From positions 124,001 to 188,000 of the forward strand of contig NZ_JAJEWJ010000007.1 in assembly GCF_020687765.1 (NCBI RefSeq): a stretch of 64,000 nucleotides of DNA. Direction: 5' to 3'. Under the pieces are notes generated by a model that saw nothing but the letters and a program-made list of their open reading frames with translations, was not told the DNA's origin and did no database searches. Origin of the DNA: Sphingobacterium sp. FBM7-1. Its GTDB lineage: Bacteria > Bacteroidota > Bacteroidia > Sphingobacteriales > Sphingobacteriaceae. Below are positions 47,701 through 56,029 of this stretch, in pieces (within the stretch, counting starts at the first letter, position 1; each line of letters begins with the position of its first letter). Position numbers and translations under genes: made by a program.

Positions 47701-49239
47701 TCACAAATACGGATACAATTGCCATTCATTATACCGAAACGAGCCCCGAACTATATTGATTGGAAAATTACTTAGATATGAAATAATATCATCGTATATC
47801 ACACTGTCATGAAATTCCGATATCACGGCATAGGTATGAAAAGGTTCATCATCTACCGTCCAGGTTAATTTCAATAGTTTTAAATCATTTTCTGGACGTT
47901 GGTATTGACGTAGGATTTCTGTTTTACGTTTATAATAGGCTTCTGCATTAGCTCTCGGACGCATCCGCTGCATAAGGCTTTCAGGAATGTTTTTCCGGAT
48001 ACGTTCAATAGTTTGTTCCCATCCTTCTCCTAGAAAATCTTTGATATCGATAACCTCATTGTCATCAACTGCTGTATAGGAAATAAGTTCAGGTTTTTTA
48101 ATTCTGTTATTTGTTCCTGATGTTTGGTACTCTTTGATAAAATTCAATTGTTTCTTCCAAGTAGTTAGATCGTAGACTTCCGGTTTCTTTTCCATTTCCC
48201 TGATCTCAGCATGGGAAGCTTTGCGCCAAATAGAATCTTCTACAATGTTGTTGAAGGCGTAGGCATCTTGTATCAGCGTGTCTGCCTCCGAGAAGTATAA
48301 CAATAATCGCCTGAGAAAAGAGGTGCCAATGACACCGTAATTATATTGAAAGAAAATAGAAATATCGTTGTGAGAGATGGCCTCTATTTTTTTTCCTCTG
48401 TCAATCTGTGTCATCGCTTCAATGGTTTGTTTACGGGATGGAATATAGGCCGAGGTCTCTTTGTCACGACGATTCGGATGGATACAATAGAACGACTCGG
48501 AATTGTCGAACACGACCGTCATTGGATATAAGGAATGGAAAGTATAAATATTTGTCAGTTTCATAATCGTTATATCTTTATTTTCTTTTTCCCCTCGGAG
48601 AGGTGTGTTATGAAAGACGTAATACATATTGTTCTGCCAGTAATAATCGATTGTTCCTGCTGATGGTTTAAGCTCTTTGGTGAGTACAGGCCGGTCAACT
48701 CGGGTTTGCAATGTTATATTTAAGATTTCGCTAATCGGTTTTTGTAATACTTCTTTAATAACTTTGTCGTTAATAGAAAGAAAGCTGCGTGTGCCATGAG
48801 CACTGGCGTTTCTTTTGATGCTTTGTTGTTGCTTGATCTGTGTTTTATTTTCGATAGCATACTCCAATAGCTTTAACATTCCTTCAAAATCGTATTGATA
48901 CGCATATTGTCGGATAACAATTTTTTCTTCACCAGTTATACTGTTTCTGCCTTTCTCTCCTATTTGCTGAACACCAACGTGATAGATAGGAGTAAAGTCG
49001 TCTAACTGATAATGATTATGATAGAAATCCAGATAGACCGAATCGATGTATTGCAGTTCATCGACCAGTTTTTTCGCTAACTGTCCGATGATAAACGCTT
49101 TTCTAAATTCTTCAAAATCATAGTTGCTTGCAGATAATACGCGTATATTCCCGTAATCTTGTGTTTGGATATCTCCTCTCGAAACTGCAAAGGATAGTAT
49201 TGAAATAAATGAAAGTATAAAGATGAGTAACTGTTTCAT
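47701..49239 (-). CDS. Exported two-domain protein, unknown family C, full-length copy
   Basis: 512 residues with signal peptide (LLIFILSFISILSFAVS). N-terminal domain (about 20-330): TQDYGNIRVLSASNYDFEEF, RKAFIIGQLAKKLVDEL, YLDFYHNHYQLDD, IVIRQYAYQYDFEGMLKLLE, YYWQNNMYYVFHNTPL. C-terminal domain (about 335-512): WKKQLNFIKEY, SYTAVDDNEV, LKLLKLTWTVDDEPFHTYAV and VIYDDIISYLSN. The C-terminal domain alone occurs at 17527 and the N-terminal domain alone at 52627. No known family recognised. Driven by promoter copy 5. Confidence 0.82.
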   Translation of the reverse strand: MKQLLIFILSFISILSFAVSRGDIQTQDYGNIRVLSASNYDFEEFRKAFIIGQLAKKLVDELQYIDSVYLDFYHNHYQLDDFTPIYHVGVQQIGEKGRNSITGEEKIVIRQYAYQYDFEGMLKLLEYAIENKTQIKQQQSIKRNASAHGTRSFLSINDKVIKEVLQKPISEILNITLQTRVDRPVLTKELKPSAGTIDYYWQNNMYYVFHNTPLRGEKENKDITIMKLTNIYTFHSLYPMTVVFDNSESFYCIHPNRRDKETSAYIPSRKQTIEAMTQIDRGKKIEAISHNDISIFFQYNYGVIGTSFLRRLLLYFSEADTLIQDAYAFNNIVEDSIWRKASHAEIREMEKKPEVYDLTTWKKQLNFIKEYQTSGTNNRIKKPELISYTAVDDNEVIDIKDFLGEGWEQTIERIRKNIPESLMQRMRPRANAEAYYKRKTEILRQYQRPENDLKLLKLTWTVDDEPFHTYAVISEFHDSVIYDDIISYLSNFPINIVRGSFRYNEWQLYPYL

Positions 49240-49276
49240 AGCTATCTTTTTTTAAGGGAGTTTATAATCGTCTATC

Positions 49277-49323
49277 CAAAGTTAACCATTAGGTTTCATG
49301 TATCAATGCTACAAATTTTGACA
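49277..49323 (-). promoter_or_regulatory. Repeated promoter element, copy 5
   Basis: On the minus strand TGTCAAAATTTGTAGCATTG (49323-49304), 27 nt from TTTG to TAACTTTG (49284-49277). ATG 49239 follows about 38 nt further. The CATTG inside it also stands 19 nt from the -7 box, a good -33. Confidence 0.7.
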
Positions 49324-49431
49324 TTGGCGTTAGTCAGCAATACGCTATGGAGGCTATTTTCGCAGAAATATATCGCTTAGCTTCCTCTGCTATTTGAACT
49401 AATCAGCTTGGAACGACCTCGTGTTGAACAA

Positions 49432-49992
49432 TTAGTGCGTTGTCATGATCACGCTGCTATAGAGCCAATTCATTGTCTTTTGGAAGTATATTGCTATACT
49501 GCTTGTCTCTACCTCACTGTTCGGAAGCTTTCCTTTTGTAGATACCACGTATACCGGGTATCCCCTGAATAAATGAACGATTTCCTTTGGAGCAACAAAC
49601 ATGTGTTCACTAAAAATCTGCTCCTCCATATTCATTAATTTCACGTTGGTAATTGACTTTCTTTCTTCAGTTGGCGGGATCTTCATGATCGAGTCTCGTT
49701 GCGCTTGTGTCATCGCTTCTACTTCTCGGAGTCTATCTTCAAATAACTGTTCACGTCTTTCCACCAAGTTCTTGTTGCCTTGATAGTACCAGTTCAAAAA
49801 ATCTTTTCTACGTTCGGGAGTCAATACATATAAATAGGCATCGAAGTGGGCCGCGTATAGTCTGCCCATTGGGGCATATTCAGGGTTATTGTAATGATCT
49901 TCGTTGTTTTGGTTTTTGTCATTACGCTGAGTTTCCTGTGCCATAACCTGTATACTACAGCTTATCAATAATAGAATGAATAGTTTTTTCAT
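49432..49992 (-). CDS. Exported protein of unknown function
   Basis: 186 residues from ATG 49992, where a clean signal peptide begins (MKKLFILLLISCSIQVMAQ); the frame extends 14 codons upstream. The mature part is charged and helical (RKDFLNWYYQGNKNLVERRE), then SITNVKLMNMEEQIFSEHMF and a hydrophobic end. Its start lies 41 bp after the stop of the JAMM-type lipoprotein gene, so the two may share a transcript from promoter copy 6. No family recognised. Confidence 0.7.
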   Translation of the reverse strand: MKKLFILLLISCSIQVMAQETQRNDKNQNNEDHYNNPEYAPMGRLYAAHFDAYLYVLTPERRKDFLNWYYQGNKNLVERREQLFEDRLREVEAMTQAQRDSIMKIPPTEERKSITNVKLMNMEEQIFSEHMFVAPKEIVHLFRGYPVYVVSTKGKLPNSEVETSSIAIYFQKTMNWLYSSVIMTTH

Positions 49993-50033
49993 GAGTTTTA
50001 TTTTATAATTATAAATATATGTGTCCGCTCCCA

Positions 50034-51005
50034 CTAAGGTATGTTGCCAAAATCAGTATATGTCCTTCTTGTTGCGGAGCCAATTTTTATTTCTTTATAA
50101 CCAACATCTACGCTGTGATCAGTACAAACTTCATTTTGGGGGAAATCTAAAAGAACTCCTGGCATCTTTCTGTCATTGCTTATTGCTTCATCTTCATCTG
50201 AAGGTTCAGTATCTCTACAACCTTCACACCATGTATGAGGAGGATGGGTATGAAACCATGCAATTACAAACCAGCCACCATTCGCATTATAGGTCGGATA
50301 ATCAGGGTCAAAAGGCACATTGACCTTGGCTCTTGAAGGACAAGATACCTTTGTTCCGGGAGGAGCCATTTTTGCTACGTACTCTACTGTTCCGGTGTGG
50401 TCTACCACGGCGTAAGCCGCAAAACCAAATTCCCGATGACCGGTTGAATCCGCATTGTCTATGGAAGCATCCCATATACTATCCATAGCGGTTTTAATAT
50501 CATGATGGCTTAAAATGTTGTCTATATCCGGATATAAGACGTCAACTTCAACGATGTTTGAATAAACGGTCTGCGCTCCAAATTCACTTGTATCGGGATA
50601 CACAATTATAGCCCGAATATCCCATTCTCCCGGTTGCATGGGTTTTCGAAGGCAATTTTTATTGTTGTGACAGGGATGAATCTCTGGACCACTATCCGGT
50701 GTTGTTGTAAAAGACTCACCCCTTCTAACAATCTGATAACGAAGATCTGAATACGTATTGGGATCTCCCCCCGAACTCTTTGGAGAAATTTCCAAACCAA
50801 TATTCATGCTCTCCCATAATTCAAGTGTTTGTTTACTGGTCATTGAATTAATTTCTAATGTAGCTTCAAAATGTTCATTATAGGTGTTAAAAGAAATATT
50901 TTCGAGTTTTTCCGTTGTTGTATCATTTATGTTTAGAAAATCATTTGAGCAAGATGCTAAAACGAACAAAATAATGCCTAATAGAGATAATTTTAATATT
51001 TTCAT
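50034..51005 (-). CDS. Lipoprotein with JAMM/MPN-type metallopeptidase motif
   Basis: 323 residues. Lipobox LASC (Cys19). Residues 50-160 look beta-rich. The C-terminal domain reads EFGFAAYAVVDHTG (Glu192), WFVIAWFHTHPP (His252, His254) and PSDEDEAISNDR (Ser269, Asp272): the Glu, HxHP, SxxD order of JAB/JAMM zinc peptidases. It is reminiscent of the DUF4329/JAB-like domains of secreted polymorphic proteins. The loop between HxHP and SxxD is longer than usual and holds CEGC. An envelope-facing peptidase is likely; substrate unknown. Behind promoter copy 6. Confidence 0.75.
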   Translation of the reverse strand: MKILKLSLLGIILFVLASCSNDFLNINDTTTEKLENISFNTYNEHFEATLEINSMTSKQTLELWESMNIGLEISPKSSGGDPNTYSDLRYQIVRRGESFTTTPDSGPEIHPCHNNKNCLRKPMQPGEWDIRAIIVYPDTSEFGAQTVYSNIVEVDVLYPDIDNILSHHDIKTAMDSIWDASIDNADSTGHREFGFAAYAVVDHTGTVEYVAKMAPPGTKVSCPSRAKVNVPFDPDYPTYNANGGWFVIAWFHTHPPHTWCEGCRDTEPSDEDEAISNDRKMPGVLLDFPQNEVCTDHSVDVGYKEIKIGSATRRTYTDFGNIP

Positions 51006-51033
51006 ATACGTTTATATTTTTGGTTGCTACTGA

Positions 51034-51080
51034 TAAAGGTAACTGATCATTTTCAAATTTCCATGCTACAAATTTTGACA
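51034..51080 (-). promoter_or_regulatory. Repeated promoter element, copy 6
   Basis: Minus strand TGTCAAAATTTGTAGCATGG (51080-51061), 27 nt from TTTG to TACCTTTA (51041-51034), one base off the -7 consensus. ATG 51005 lies about 28 nt further. Confidence 0.65.
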
Positions 51081-51110
51081 TCACGTGTTATATCGAATGT
51101 TGCCAATCGC

Positions 51111-52605
51111 TTAACGATCCCGTCTGCTAAAGCGGATCATATCCCGAATAACATACGATTCTCCGGGACCGTCATTGTACAAGATAATGTCGTCGTATAT
51201 AAGTGTATCAAAATAGGTTGACGCCACAGCATATGTATAAAAGACTTGATCGTTATAACTCCATTGGAGTTTGATCAATTTTAAATCGTCTTTCATTGCT
51301 TGGTGTCGACGTAGCACCTCGGTGTGTTCTTGGATGTAGGCGTGTCTGCCTTTCGCCGGATTTCGGTAGCGTTTGAAGTATTCCGGAATACCTGTCCAGA
51401 TACGAGGGATCGTCTGATATAGTCTTGCCTCATCGAAATCCGATATAGAGATGCTATCGTTCCGGTCAAGCTCGGTGTGCCCAAGCAGCCTTATATTTTT
51501 ATCGTTTTTTCCTTGCTCTTTAATAAAGTCCAACTGTTTTCTCCACGTTGTTGTATACTCATGTATTTTTGGCAGTATTTCCGCTTTTCTAAGCTTATCG
51601 TATGATGGGCGAGAAGAAAGTGAATCGTTTAATGTATAGGCATCTTGTATGAGTGTGTCGGCTTGGGACAGATAAAGTAATAATCGGGCAGGGCTATTGC
51701 CGAATCCCACATATCCATACCGAAAAAAAATAGCTACATCATCCGATGAAATGGCGGATACTTTCTTTCCTTGGTCGGTATTGCTCATATAAGCAATCGT
51801 CTGTTTTTTAGACGGGAGATAGGCACCTGTTTTGGGATCACGGTTATTTGGATGAATGACATAGAACGATTCCGAATTTTCAAAAACGACCGTCATCGGA
51901 TAAAGCGGATAGAAGGTATGTATCCGGGGAAGTTCCATGATGATGGCTTCCGTTAATTTTTTTTGTATGGACGTGCGATGACGGAATAGATAATAGATGT
52001 CGTTTTGCCAATAATAACTTATTGATGGCTGATGATCATATTCAAACTGAGGGCGGTCTATACGATTTTGCATCACCTCTTTGACGACGGTACTGCTTGG
52101 CTTTTGCAAAATTTGTTGGATTTCCGCATCGCTGATAGATAGGAAACTGCGGACTAAAGAGGAGTAGATCGTAGCGTTGTTTTTAATATGTTGATCCTGT
52201 TTGATCTGTTTACGGTACGTTATACCATATTCTAGCAGCTTTAAGGTTTCCTCTACATTGTATTCATTGGCGAATTGGCGGACGACAATTTTTTCGTCTC
52301 CTATTTTATATATCTGACCGGGTGCACACAGTCGGTCGATACCGGTGATATATACACGGTAGGCTGTCGATCTGGTAATGGTTGTGGTAAAAGTCTAAGT
52401 AAATAGAGTCGGTGTAATTTAATTTATCTACCAGCTTCTTTGCCAGTTGCCCGATGATAAAGGCCTTTCGAAATTCCTCCAATTCAAAGTTTTTGAAGGA
52501 AAGTACCATCACATTTCCGTAGTGCTGTGTCACTCCAATGCCCGTATGCGCCGTCGCGAAATGGGAGAAAATAGAGCAAAGTATAAAAAGAAATAACTGT
52601 TTCAT
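51111..52605 (-). pseudogene. Two-domain family C protein, frameshifted
   Basis: Starts MKQLFLFILCSIFSHFATAH and follows family C (TQHYGNVMVLSFKNFELEEF, YLDFYHNHYQIDS). Near 52355 an extra C shifts the frame (LPCIYH becomes HRYRPTV and stops at 52306). The next frame continues without gap: KIVVRQFANEYNVEETLKLL, YYWQNDIYYLFRHR, and the C-terminal domain (LKLIKLQWSYNDQVFYTYAV, LIYDDIILY) to 51111. A single base separates this from an intact gene of about 498 residues: recent mutation or sequencing error. Lies 21 bp behind the copy at 52627, probably in its operon. Confidence 0.85.
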
Positions 52606-52626
52606 CTTATTCGTGTGTTAATGCCT

Positions 52627-53664
52627 CTATTGGGCAGGTAGTGCATTGTTATATGCTTCCCGAAGCTGCTTTCCCGGATTGCTGGACTCGACTCCAGCTG
52701 CTGCATATACATTTTGTATTAATGTCTCTGTCGCATAAAAATAAAGCAGCACTCTTTTCTTTCCCCAGCCCATCGCACCGTGTGTGAAATAGATGCTGAC
52801 ATCACCGTCGGATATAGCAGCAGCTTCTTTACCAAAATCAATTTCTCCGACATCTTCTATGATATGATGAGAGGAGACCTTGTTAAGACGGGTATCCTTA
52901 TCGTAGTGATTGATATTGAGATAATAGAAAGACGACGGCGTATCGAAAATTAGAAAGACCAAGTCCAGGGTCGCGAATTGCTGGATAGATGGCACGGTTA
53001 ACAGAACGACATCGGGTTGATCATCGTCTTTACGCCCCCATCGGTGACGGTATATGTGGTATTGATCTTCCTGCCAATAATATGTAATGTCGGACGGCCT
53101 TTCGTCGGAAAACAACGGTCGATCGATCCGGGTGTGCATGATCTTCTCGACGATAGGGCTTGTGGGGGCTTCTTGTATAGTACGGATTTTTTTATCGTCG
53201 ATGGACGGGAATTTACGTGTTCCGTATTTGATGGCGTTTTCTTTTTCTGCTTGTTGCTGTTTAATGATCGATTTATGTTCGACAGCATATTCGACAAGCT
53301 TTAATATATCGCTTGCATCATAATCGTTTGCATATTGCCGGACAACCAGTTTTTCCGAGATTTCACCTTCTTCGTCGCTGTAGCTGAATGTTTCAAATGC
53401 TACATGATAGACGGACGGCAGGCTATCCTGTCGAAACATATTATGGCGGAAATCCAAATAGATTGTATGACTATATTTCAATTCATGGGCTAATTTCTCA
53501 ACCAGCTGTCCGATGATAAAGGCTTTTCGAAAGGCTTCTACTTCATTATCCTTGTAGGAGAGAACGCGCACATTTCCATAATCTTGTGTTAGCCCAATGC
53601 CTTCGTGTGCACGAGCGGAGATGGCAGCGAGACCAAATAGCATGTATAAAATAATTTTTTTCAT
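52627..53664 (-). CDS. Family C protein lacking the C-terminal domain
   Basis: 345 residues with signal peptide (ILYMLFGLAAISARAH). N-terminal domain complete: TQDYGNVRVLSYKDNEVEAF, RKAFIIGQLVEKLAHELKYS, LVVRQYANDYDASDILKLVE, YYWQEDQYHIYRHRWG. It stops at NALPAQ where relatives at 47701 and 51111 pass into the W..QL(D/N)FI domain. So the two domains can exist apart. Driven by promoter copy 7. Confidence 0.8.
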   Translation of the reverse strand: MKKIILYMLFGLAAISARAHEGIGLTQDYGNVRVLSYKDNEVEAFRKAFIIGQLVEKLAHELKYSHTIYLDFRHNMFRQDSLPSVYHVAFETFSYSDEEGEISEKLVVRQYANDYDASDILKLVEYAVEHKSIIKQQQAEKENAIKYGTRKFPSIDDKKIRTIQEAPTSPIVEKIMHTRIDRPLFSDERPSDITYYWQEDQYHIYRHRWGRKDDDQPDVVLLTVPSIQQFATLDLVFLIFDTPSSFYYLNINHYDKDTRLNKVSSHHIIEDVGEIDFGKEAAAISDGDVSIYFTHGAMGWGKKRVLLYFYATETLIQNVYAAAGVESSNPGKQLREAYNNALPAQ

Positions 53665-53708
53665 AACGATCTGTGTTTATAAAGGGATCGCATTTATAAC
53701 TGTCTAAG

Positions 53709-53755
53709 CAAAACTAACCAATATGCTTCATGTATCAATGCTACAAATTTTGACA
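53709..53755 (-). promoter_or_regulatory. Repeated promoter element, copy 7
   Basis: Minus strand TGTCAAAATTTGTAGCATTG (53755-53736), 27 nt from TTTG to TAGTTTTG (53716-53709), with CATTG 19 nt from the -7 box as in copy 5. ATG 53664 follows. Confidence 0.7.
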
Positions 53756-53827
53756 TGGATAGCCGGTGGTGGAATGAGAGGAATCCGCTGTGATTTTTTC
53801 GATACAATACCGAAATACACTAATTCA

Positions 53828-53883
53828 CCCCTGTTTTTTACAGATTTACCCCTTATGCTTACAGGGGTATTTCCCCATTTTTG
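53828..53883 (+). promoter_or_regulatory. C-rich direct-repeat operator and promoter of the GH16 operon
   Basis: CCCC (53828-53831), TGTTTTTTACAGATTTA, CCCC (53849-53852), then TTTTTG with TTTG at 53880, 26 nt after CCCT. A GGGG-TATTT-CCCC hairpin lies between operator and -7 box. Confidence 0.6.
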
Positions 53884-53965
53884 TAATTGACCTCGCGGTT
53901 ATAAACCTCCCCCTTCTAGCCGATAAAAGTGAGATAGCGGAGTAACATGAGCAACAATTATAAAA

Positions 53966-54769
53966 ATGAGAATACAATTAGAAAAAAAGAAGATTTCTTT
54001 TGCCTTTGCACTGACCGTATTGATATGTCAAGGACTATCCCTTCAAGCACAGGAGCAGCTATATACGACAAAGCCAAAAACAGTGATTCCCGTGAGCTCG
54101 CTTAATGATCAATCGGCTTTTAGCCAACATTGGAACTATCTATATCCTTGGGGCGAAGACCACAACGGAACGGCAAGAATGAAGCAAGAGCAGGTGAAAA
54201 TTGAAAATGGCGAACTGCATATCACGGCAGACCGCCTCACAATGCCGGACGGAAAAAGTACAAAAGATCCCCATTTACCTATTGTTTACCATTCTGGTGC
54301 AATTCATGCTAAAACTGCAATAGAGGTTAATGACAATTACCCTGTATGGGAATTGACAGGCTATTTCAAAGCTCCGACTCAAAAAGGTACTTGGCCGGCA
54401 TTCTGGATTACAGGATCAGAAACTTGGCCGCCTGAAAGTGATATCTTGGAGTTTAAAGGGGACAATATCAATTGGCAGAATACCGTAAAGGGCAAAGATT
54501 GGCTAAACACGGATTGGCAAACCGAAAAAACAACGTTAGCGACAGCCGACAATACATGGCATCGGTATACCTTAATCATGCGAAAAATAGATGATAAAAA
54601 TGTAGAACTCCAATACTACATTGATGATGAACTAAAGGCGTCCCATACTGCAGATTTTGTAGGGAAACCTTTCCATGTTATTGTCAATTTACAAATGGAG
54701 GGAGCCAGCGGCCCTGCAAAAGCTGTGTTTAAGGCAAAAGATATAGAAGTAAAAGCATATAAAAAATAA
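53966..54769 (+). CDS. Exported GH16-like glycoside hydrolase
   Basis: 267 residues with signal peptide (FALTVLICQGLSLQAQ). Jelly-roll enzyme with the GH16 catalytic signature ESDILE (Glu157 nucleophile, Asp159, Glu162 acid/base by family analogy) preceded by KGTWPAFWITGSETWPP. The family cuts beta-1,3/1,4-glucans, galactans and related chains; subfamily cannot be set here. Next to GH105 and GH154-like genes an endo-galactanase-type role is plausible. First gene of the operon. No lipobox, so probably periplasmic or secreted. Confidence 0.88.
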   Translation: MRIQLEKKKISFAFALTVLICQGLSLQAQEQLYTTKPKTVIPVSSLNDQSAFSQHWNYLYPWGEDHNGTARMKQEQVKIENGELHITADRLTMPDGKSTKDPHLPIVYHSGAIHAKTAIEVNDNYPVWELTGYFKAPTQKGTWPAFWITGSETWPPESDILEFKGDNINWQNTVKGKDWLNTDWQTEKTTLATADNTWHRYTLIMRKIDDKNVELQYYIDDELKASHTADFVGKPFHVIVNLQMEGASGPAKAVFKAKDIEVKAYKK

Positions 54770-54781
54770 AACAAAATAATA

Positions 54782-55904
54782 ATGAGGAGAATAACAATGT
54801 TGTTGCTCGCGGTCAGTTTAACCGCTGGGATAGTTCATGCCCAAAAACTACCCAAAAAGAAAGATGTACTTAAAGCCTTGAAGTCCAGTAACGATTACTG
54901 GCAAGCAAATCATTTTGCTGAAAAATGGGCGTTCTGGGATATCGCAGCCTATCATACGGGTAATATGGAAGCGTATAAAATAACCCAAAATCCACAATAC
55001 TTGGCTTATTCAGAACGTTGGGCAGAGCACAACGAATGGAAAGGAGCGAAATCGGACAATAAATCCGAATGGAAATATTCGTATGGTGAAAAAGATGATT
55101 ATGTGCTGTTTGGCGACTGGCAGATCTGCTTTCAAACTTATATTGATCTGTATAATTTGAAGCCCGATCCGAAGAAAGTTGCACGGGCAAAAGAAGTGAT
55201 GGCTTACCAAGTTAGTACGCCTAACAACGATTATTGGTGGTGGTCGGATGGATTATATATGGTGATGCCGGTGATGACTAAAATGTATCATCTTACGGAA
55301 GAAGATATCTATCTGGAGAAACTACACACTTATTTTGAATATGCCAACAGCATTATGTTTGATGATGAAGAAAACTTGTATTATCGAGATGCAAAATACG
55401 TGTATCCAAAGCATAAATCTGCAAATGGGAAAAAGGACTTTTGGGCGAGAGGCGATGGTTGGGTGCTGGCTGGATTGGCAAAGGTATTGGCGGATTTACC
55501 TAAAGATGCGCCGCACCGCGATGTGTATGTAGAAAAGTTTACGGCAATGGCAGAAGCTGTGCGTAAATCGCAACAACCGGAAGGATATTGGACACGAAGT
55601 ATGTTGGACAAAGATCATGCGCCCGGGCCGGAGACAAGCGGTACAGCTTTTTTTACCTATGGCTTGCTATGGGGAATAAACAACGGTTATTTGGATAAAA
55701 AGGGCATATTTGCCCACGGTAAAAAAGGCTTGGGAATATCTGTCTAAAGAAGCATTGCAACCAAACGGACATCTTGGTTTTGTACAACCAATAGGGGAGC
55801 GGGCTATTCCGGGACAGATTGTCGACCAAAATTCGACTGCGCCCTTTGGTGTAGGGGCATTTTTATTGGCGGCATCGGAAATGTATCGTTTTTTGGGCAA
55901 GTAA
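54782..55904 (+). pseudogene. GH105 unsaturated glycuronyl hydrolase, frameshifted near the 3' end
   Basis: Signal peptide (MLLLAVSLTAGIVHAQ), then a GH105/YteR-like (alpha/alpha)6 barrel: WAFWDIAAYHTGNMEAY, KDDYVLFGDWQICFQTYIDL, WWSDGLYMVMPVMTKMYHL, DFWARGDGWVLAGLAKVL and GPETSGTAFFTYGLLWG. The first frame ends at 55747 after GKKGLGISV. One extra G in the run near 55700 (AAAAAGGG) explains it: in the other frame the protein goes on as VKKAWEYLSKEALQPNGHLG to 55904 (about 373 residues in all, normal length). Either a real lesion or a homopolymer sequencing error. GH105 removes unsaturated uronic acid left by lyases. Confidence 0.85.
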
Positions 55905-56029
55905 ACGAAGAATGAATATGAAATATCCATGATTGCAAAAACACAAATACGAATAAAAATAACCCCGAAGGGCTCATCGAAGATAATCTGGACATTCCAT
56001 ATGGCCTTTAAAAGACAAATTATTTACAT

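Noticed and set aside
17430..53755. CRISPR array or transposon ends as the explanation of the TGTCAAAATTTG repeats
   Set aside because: Copies are kilobases apart, in both orientations, each phased to a -7 box and a gene start; there are no spacers and no terminal inverted pairing.
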